Shown: positions 60,527 to 64,000 of the stretch, in pieces
Layout of the letters: every line of letters begins with the position of its first letter
Position numbering within the stretch: position 1 is the first letter of the stretch
Source of the DNA: Paenibacillus_T sp033239625
Lineage (GTDB): Bacteria > Bacillota > Bacilli > Paenibacillales > Paenibacillaceae
Assembly (NCBI RefSeq): GCF_033239625.1
Contig: NZ_BTCK01000018.1
Location: forward strand, 1-64,000
Direction of reading: 5' to 3'
DNA: 64,000 bases
The notes under the pieces: model-generated
The model's database searches: none
Told to the model about the DNA's origin: nothing
What the model saw: the letters and a program-made list of their open reading frames with translations, nothing else
Position numbers and translations under genes: made by a program

Positions 60527-61177
60527 TTAGTTCTCGATCTGCATCCGTTTCAGAAACCCAAGCACCTCTGCGACGTTATTCGTAATCCCTTTCTCATTAA
60601 GCTCCCTATCTATGCTATCCACTGTCGTGAATCCATCCTCCGTCTGAAAATAAACCCCCGCAACCGGCAGATCGGCTGCGTCGCTCTTCTCATCGTCAGC
60701 CTTATACTGTGCAATGACGATGACATCCTTAAGGCCATCCCCATTCACATCCCGCATATACACATGTGAGACGTAATCGTACTTACCGTATAATTCGCCG
60801 ATAGAATCAGGCAGTTCATATACGATGTTCTGCTCTGCATCTACTAGAATGAACTTCAATTCATTGCGACTGCTATTCAAAAGTGAGACCGTTACGAGCT
60901 TCACCTTGCCGAATCGGTCCATGGTCAGGTCGAATGAGAAGTGCGCTGCTTCGGCGGAATATCCATGCTGTCTCAGACTCTCGCCATCGACTTGAATCTC
61001 CTCTGGCAGCACTAGATTAACAGCCTTGTTTTCTGTTACATTCGTTCGCGGCGTTTGAACAACCGTTGTTCCGTCTCCCTTAACCGGAAGCCATTGAGCG
61101 GCTGCCAATGCTACAGCAATGGTGATCACGACGGTTCCGATCGCCTTCAATACTTGCACTACTCCATCTCCTGACAT
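60527..61177 (-). CDS. membrane-anchored protein with calcium-binding VCBS/FG-GAP-like repeat
   Basis: 216 residues. An N-terminal membrane helix (about 8-28) anchors an outside domain. MRDVNGDGLKDVIVI (about 143-157) is a DxNxDGxxD calcium loop as in FG-GAP/VCBS or dockerin-type repeats. The rest is beta-rich. No family with known function recognised. It probably sits on the outer face of the membrane. It converges on the chemoreceptor gene. The 288 bp upstream (61178-61465) hold nothing I can name. Confidence 0.7.
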   Translation of the reverse strand: MSGDGVVQVLKAIGTVVITIAVALAAAQWLPVKGDGTTVVQTPRTNVTENKAVNLVLPEEIQVDGESLRQHGYSAEAAHFSFDLTMDRFGKVKLVTVSLLNSSRNELKFILVDAEQNIVYELPDSIGELYGKYDYVSHVYMRDVNGDGLKDVIVIAQYKADDEKSDAADLPVAGVYFQTEDGFTTVDSIDRELNEKGITNNVAEVLGFLKRMQIEN

Positions 61178-61465
61178 GCTCTATCTATTTATAAATATTA
61201 AAGGAACATTATTCCATTATAACAGGCTGGTGCAACAAGAAACTATGCTGTTCGTTTAGTTGCAATGACTTTGTAGCAGGTTTTCTTCCTAGTGTCTATA
61301 TCGATAGTAAAGCGTTGACGTGAGTACAGAAAGTTGAAGGAATCTTTAACTGGGTATTGCATGGCTTAGATGTCTTATTGTTTGAATGAAGGGTTCCTTT
61401 CGGCATTGGGCAGCCTCTCAAAAAAAAGAAACCGCAACAGCATAAGCTGATGCGGACTAGGCTAA

Positions 61466-61897
61466 TCACCAGTTTCCATTTTCGAATTCTTGATTCTCAC
61501 TCTCTCTTACAAATACCGAAATCCAAAGGACAGCATCACTAACAGGGTCTGTCTCAATGTATATGCCTTTACTGCTACAGTAAACTTCCTCAATATCATC
61601 ATACTCAAAACTTGGTTCAATACTTAAGACTTCGTTGATGTGCATCCCTATTTTAATTCTTTCAAAAAGTGATCCCGTATACTTACTCAATGCAGTTATT
61701 TTAAATAGTTTGCCATTGATTAAATTGAACCATAGGTCTACCGAATCGTTTATTTGATATCTAATCAAAAATTTTCCTAGAAGCTTTGCTTTTATATCTT
61801 CATTAGCCAATAAAGGGTAAAAGTCTCTAATATGACTGTAAAGATTTATACCACCCATTCCCTTCCCAGGAAGTAAAGGAGCATCGATATTAATCAT
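61466..61897 (-). CDS. uncharacterised protein, possible orphan immunity protein
   Basis: 143 residues, soluble, with base composition lower in GC than the neighbours. The pattern (LYSHIRDFYPLL, FNLINGKLFKITALSKYTG, FERIKIGMHINEVLSIEP) resembles small proteins found beside polymorphic toxins, but no toxin gene is present here. GAGAGGTGATTAG stands before the ATG. Function unknown; the immunity idea is inference from size and composition. Confidence 0.55.
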   Translation of the reverse strand: MINIDAPLLPGKGMGGINLYSHIRDFYPLLANEDIKAKLLGKFLIRYQINDSVDLWFNLINGKLFKITALSKYTGSLFERIKIGMHINEVLSIEPSFEYDDIEEVYCSSKGIYIETDPVSDAVLWISVFVRESENQEFENGNW

Positions 61898-61953
61898 CTA
61901 ATCACCTCTCGGTCTTATCGTAGTCTCAACCGCATAGCATTCATCCTCTTCTG

Positions 61954-62682
61954 TTAAAAGTTACATTCATCCGTCGTCCCTGCCAGTTGAGACCATCTTG
62001 CCGACAACAGCTTCGCATAATCCAAAGAGAGCAAACCATAGTGCCCAAGAGCGTAACCATCGTTCACCTCGATCAGCAAGGTTTCTCCTTTATCCGTAAG
62101 TCCAAAATCAATCGCATAACCATTAGGCGCAGACACGAACTCCTTAACGGCATTTTCAATTACACTGTAATCAAAATGCGCTCTCCAATTGCCCTTATAT
62201 CTGCGAACGTCTAATATTGTCCCGTAACGAACAAAACATCTCCACTCCGCAACAAAATGAACGACTTCCGAGCATAGAATTTCAGGATCTTCTCCGTATG
62301 TACCGCAGCCTACCAAATCTTTGGTACTCTTGACGACGACGCCAGTGAATTTCTTATCTTCCACCGGCTTAATAAATATGTTCCAAGCATCGGGGTTATT
62401 GACAACAGCACTAAGCTTAGACTTCCATATTCGTCGGCCCAAGTAATGCTGCAGCTCGTCAGGATAATCCATCTCAGGTGCGACGACACCATATTGGGAA
62501 AGTACAGATCTGACCTCATCCACATAGCTGACGACTATATCTTCTTTGTTGTGATCAGATAGCTCGTCTAACGTTTTATAATATTGAATCTCGAAACCCA
62601 TTTGCTTGAATCCATCATAAGCCGCATAGAAATTATGGCTTGAAATTTCATTGTCCGAACCGCGTCGTATATAAACCTTCAT
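61954..62682 (-). CDS. ATP-grasp-like protein (DUF4343 type)
   Basis: 242 residues. The ATP-grasp core is suggested by NIFIKPVEDKKFTGVVVKS (nucleotide Lys) and by FGLTDKGETLLIEVNDGYALG (metal-binding Glu and Asn). Small proteins of this kind are annotated ATP-grasp/DUF4343 and may ligate an amino acid or peptide. GAGG stands seven bases before the ATG at 62682. It lies in the AT-richer patch with two other unknown genes, which suggests a transferred group. Confidence 0.75.
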   Translation of the reverse strand: MKVYIRRGSDNEISSHNFYAAYDGFKQMGFEIQYYKTLDELSDHNKEDIVVSYVDEVRSVLSQYGVVAPEMDYPDELQHYLGRRIWKSKLSAVVNNPDAWNIFIKPVEDKKFTGVVVKSTKDLVGCGTYGEDPEILCSEVVHFVAEWRCFVRYGTILDVRRYKGNWRAHFDYSVIENAVKEFVSAPNGYAIDFGLTDKGETLLIEVNDGYALGHYGLLSLDYAKLLSARWSQLAGTTDECNF

Positions 62683-62707
62683 GATCACACCTCGTCGTTA
62701 TCAGCAT

Positions 62708-62893
62708 TTAGGAACCCTTTACCTCAACTGATGCATCAATCGCCCATTGAATGTCCTGCTCCATATCAATCTCGGAATACTGCTGCTGCAATTCTCTCAA
62801 TAGGTCGATGAACGCATGGCTCTGCAGACGCTCCGACACATCTTCGAAGTATCCGCCCATTCTAATGACTTCATCATGAAATGTAGATTGCAT
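62708..62893 (-). CDS. small protein of unknown function
   Basis: 61 residues, acidic and helical (YFEDVSERLQSHAFIDLLRELQQ). The start is uncertain, with no well-placed ribosome site before the ATG at 62893. It ends 25 bp before the ATP-grasp start and may be cotranscribed with it. Not recognised. Confidence 0.45.
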   Translation of the reverse strand: MQSTFHDEVIRMGGYFEDVSERLQSHAFIDLLRELQQQYSEIDMEQDIQWAIDASVEVKGS

Positions 62894-62987
62894 GTAATGA
62901 CTTCATTTCCCTTCACTTATGCCATCCCATTAACATCATTAATTCATCTCGATCGATCATTTCCCCTTCTTGACCGGTACCAATTAC

Positions 62988-63024
62988 AAAAAGCCCAAAG
63001 AAGCACCTTACGCTTCTTTGGGCT
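62988..63024 (-). terminator. terminator of the Gfo/Idh gene
   Basis: Minus strand AGCCCAAAGAAGC, loop, GCTTCTTTGGGCT, then TTTTGTAATT. Confidence 0.9.
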
Positions 63025-63076
63025 CTATATTTAACCTTCTACCTATCCCCTATTGACGATCCTTTATCTCTATCTT

Positions 63077-64000
63077 CTACTTCAACAGGTCCGACACTCG
63101 TACCGGGAGGCCGGTGCGGATCGATTGATTCGCGGCGATGCCGGTCATGATCGACATAGCGCCGTCGACATGGGAAGCTGCGCGCTTCAGCGGGTCTGGT
63201 GCCGGCACGCCGAACAGATCGTTCAGCAGGACAGGGTCGCCGCCGCCGTGGCCGCCTTTCGCTTTCTCAAGCTCAACGGAGTAAGGCTCGCCGAACATCG
63301 GGAATACGATGATGCTCGAACCTACCGCCGCGCCTTCGAGCGCTTTGTCGCCGCCGCCGTTGACGTACGAAGTTTCAACGACCTTGAGCTCGATGCGGCC
63401 TTTGCTGCCGTTGAACGCAACGTTGAAGCCTTCCCATGGCATGTACGCGTTGAGCGAGTACGTGAGGATCGCCTTGTTGCGGTAACGAACCGTTACGCCC
63501 ATCGTGTCTTCGATGTTGATGCCGTCGCCGAATACGCTTTGGTCGCGCTGGTAGCCGTCCTCGTGCTCTGCATCGAGGTACATCGCTTTCAGATTCTCGT
63601 TCTGGTCGAGATGCAGCGCGAAGTGATCCTCCTTCGCCGCTTCGCTGCCGTAAGCGCGTTGATAGAATTCCGTCACGCCGCGCTTCTCGGCATTCTCGCG
63701 TCCATAGAAGCGGAGGTCGCCGAACGCGAACACCGTCTCTGGATAGGAACCGAGCCAGAAGTTAACGAGGTCGAAGTGGTGCGTCGACTTGTGGACGAGC
63801 AGGCCGCCGCTGTTTCTTTTGTCGCGATGCCATCTTCTGAAGTAGTCCGCGCCGTGCACCGTGTTGAGCAGCCATTCGAAGTGAATGGAGTTAACATCGC
63901 CGATCACGCCCGACATGATCAGCTCTCGGATGCGGGAATGGTAGGAAGCATAACGGTAGTTGAATGTGACGCGCAGCTTGCGGCCCGTACGCTCGACAGC
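63077..64000 (-). CDS. Gfo/Idh/MocA-family oxidoreductase, partial
   Basis: The reading frame is open to the window end, so the N-terminal NAD-binding part lies outside. The visible 307 residues begin AVERTGRKLRVTFNYRY and include RELIMSGVIGDV, HKSTHHFDLVNFWLG (catalytic-site His residues) and the C-terminal beta-sheet domain. Family members oxidise or reduce sugars, inositols or their derivatives with NAD(P). An ATG at 63916 is internal, not the start. Substrate unknown; with the fucosidase and the catabolic operon it adds to a carbohydrate theme. Confidence 0.9.
   Translation of the reverse strand, partial: AVERTGRKLRVTFNYRYASYHSRIRELIMSGVIGDVNSIHFEWLLNTVHGADYFRRWHRDKRNSGGLLVHKSTHHFDLVNFWLGSYPETVFAFGDLRFYGRENAEKRGVTEFYQRAYGSEAAKEDHFALHLDQNENLKAMYLDAEHEDGYQRDQSVFGDGINIEDTMGVTVRYRNKAILTYSLNAYMPWEGFNVAFNGSKGRIELKVVETSYVNGGGDKALEGAAVGSSIIVFPMFGEPYSVELEKAKGGHGGGDPVLLNDLFGVPAPDPLKRAASHVDGAMSIMTGIAANQSIRTGLPVRVSDLLK

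Noticed and set aside
63077..63916. Complete 279-residue oxidoreductase starting at 63916
   Set aside because: The frame continues with family-like sequence (VTFNYRY, RELI) to the window end, so the gene is truncated by the window, not by nature.
1..64000. tRNA, rRNA, transposase, integrase or phage genes
   Set aside because: Looked for and none recognised on either strand.

Overview
The window reads as chromosome of an endospore-forming Gram-positive bacterium of the Paenibacillaceae (Paenibacillus or Cohnella type). The signs are two alpha/beta SASP genes with sigma-G-like promoters, gerQ, a YjcZ-type sporulation miniprotein, an infC-rpmI-rplT operon with an ATT start, a trpS T-box, an ydaO-type c-di-AMP riboswitch, strong GGAGG ribosome sites, and a fairly GC-rich base composition. 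I see no rRNA, tRNA, CRISPR array, transposase or prophage.

Layout. 1-2.1 kb: an accessory patch with a HAD-phosphatase remnant and an orphan gene, flanked by inverted repeat families. 2.2-3.6 kb: infC-rpmI-rplT with leader. 3.7-8.5 kb: two glycosyltransferases, a PAP2 phosphatase and trmB. 8.8-15.1 kb: mnmL-mnmM (tRNA wobble uridine modification), a VOC protein, manA, a YhgE/Pip membrane protein and a lipoprotein. 15.2-26.3 kb: a B12-binding radical SAM protein, an acidic protein, two near-identical class B PBPs flanking an HtrA-type protease, and a membrane transglutaminase. 26.5-37.7 kb: an MFS transporter, spore genes (yjcZ, broken cwlJ with gerQ, two SASPs), Sco and ctaB (heme/copper oxidase assembly), trpS with T-box, and a DUF318 permease with a His-rich partner. 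38-45.6 kb: a chemoreceptor, an IclR-SDR-FAH-SGNH operon facing a sugar isomerase-like gene, a polysaccharide deacetylase, and a 3D-domain wall protein under a c-di-AMP riboswitch. 46-51.7 kb: a GDP-sugar and glycosyltransferase operon. 51.9-64 kb: a CAP protein, FkbM methyltransferase, DUF1796 protein, GNAT-like protein, HNH protein, GH29 fucosidase, second chemoreceptor, a small AT-richer cluster of unknowns, and a Gfo/Idh oxidoreductase running off the end.

How genes work together. manA (fructose-6-P to mannose-6-P) can feed manC (GDP-mannose) and the RMD-like reductase (GDP-6-deoxyhexose), which would supply the two following glycosyltransferases. Both glycosyltransferases carry long Arg/Lys/Ser-rich N-terminal tails, the most unusual coding signal here; a spore-surface or wall glycan role is my inference. 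The SDR and FAH hydrolase fit a non-phosphorylating deoxysugar-acid route, possibly linked to the fucosidase. Other notable points are a cwlJ gene reduced by frameshift and internal deletion in front of intact gerQ, the tandem PBP duplication, the trmB/PAP2 convergent pair with a terminator only inside the opposite gene's upstream region, and several families of extragenic palindromes.
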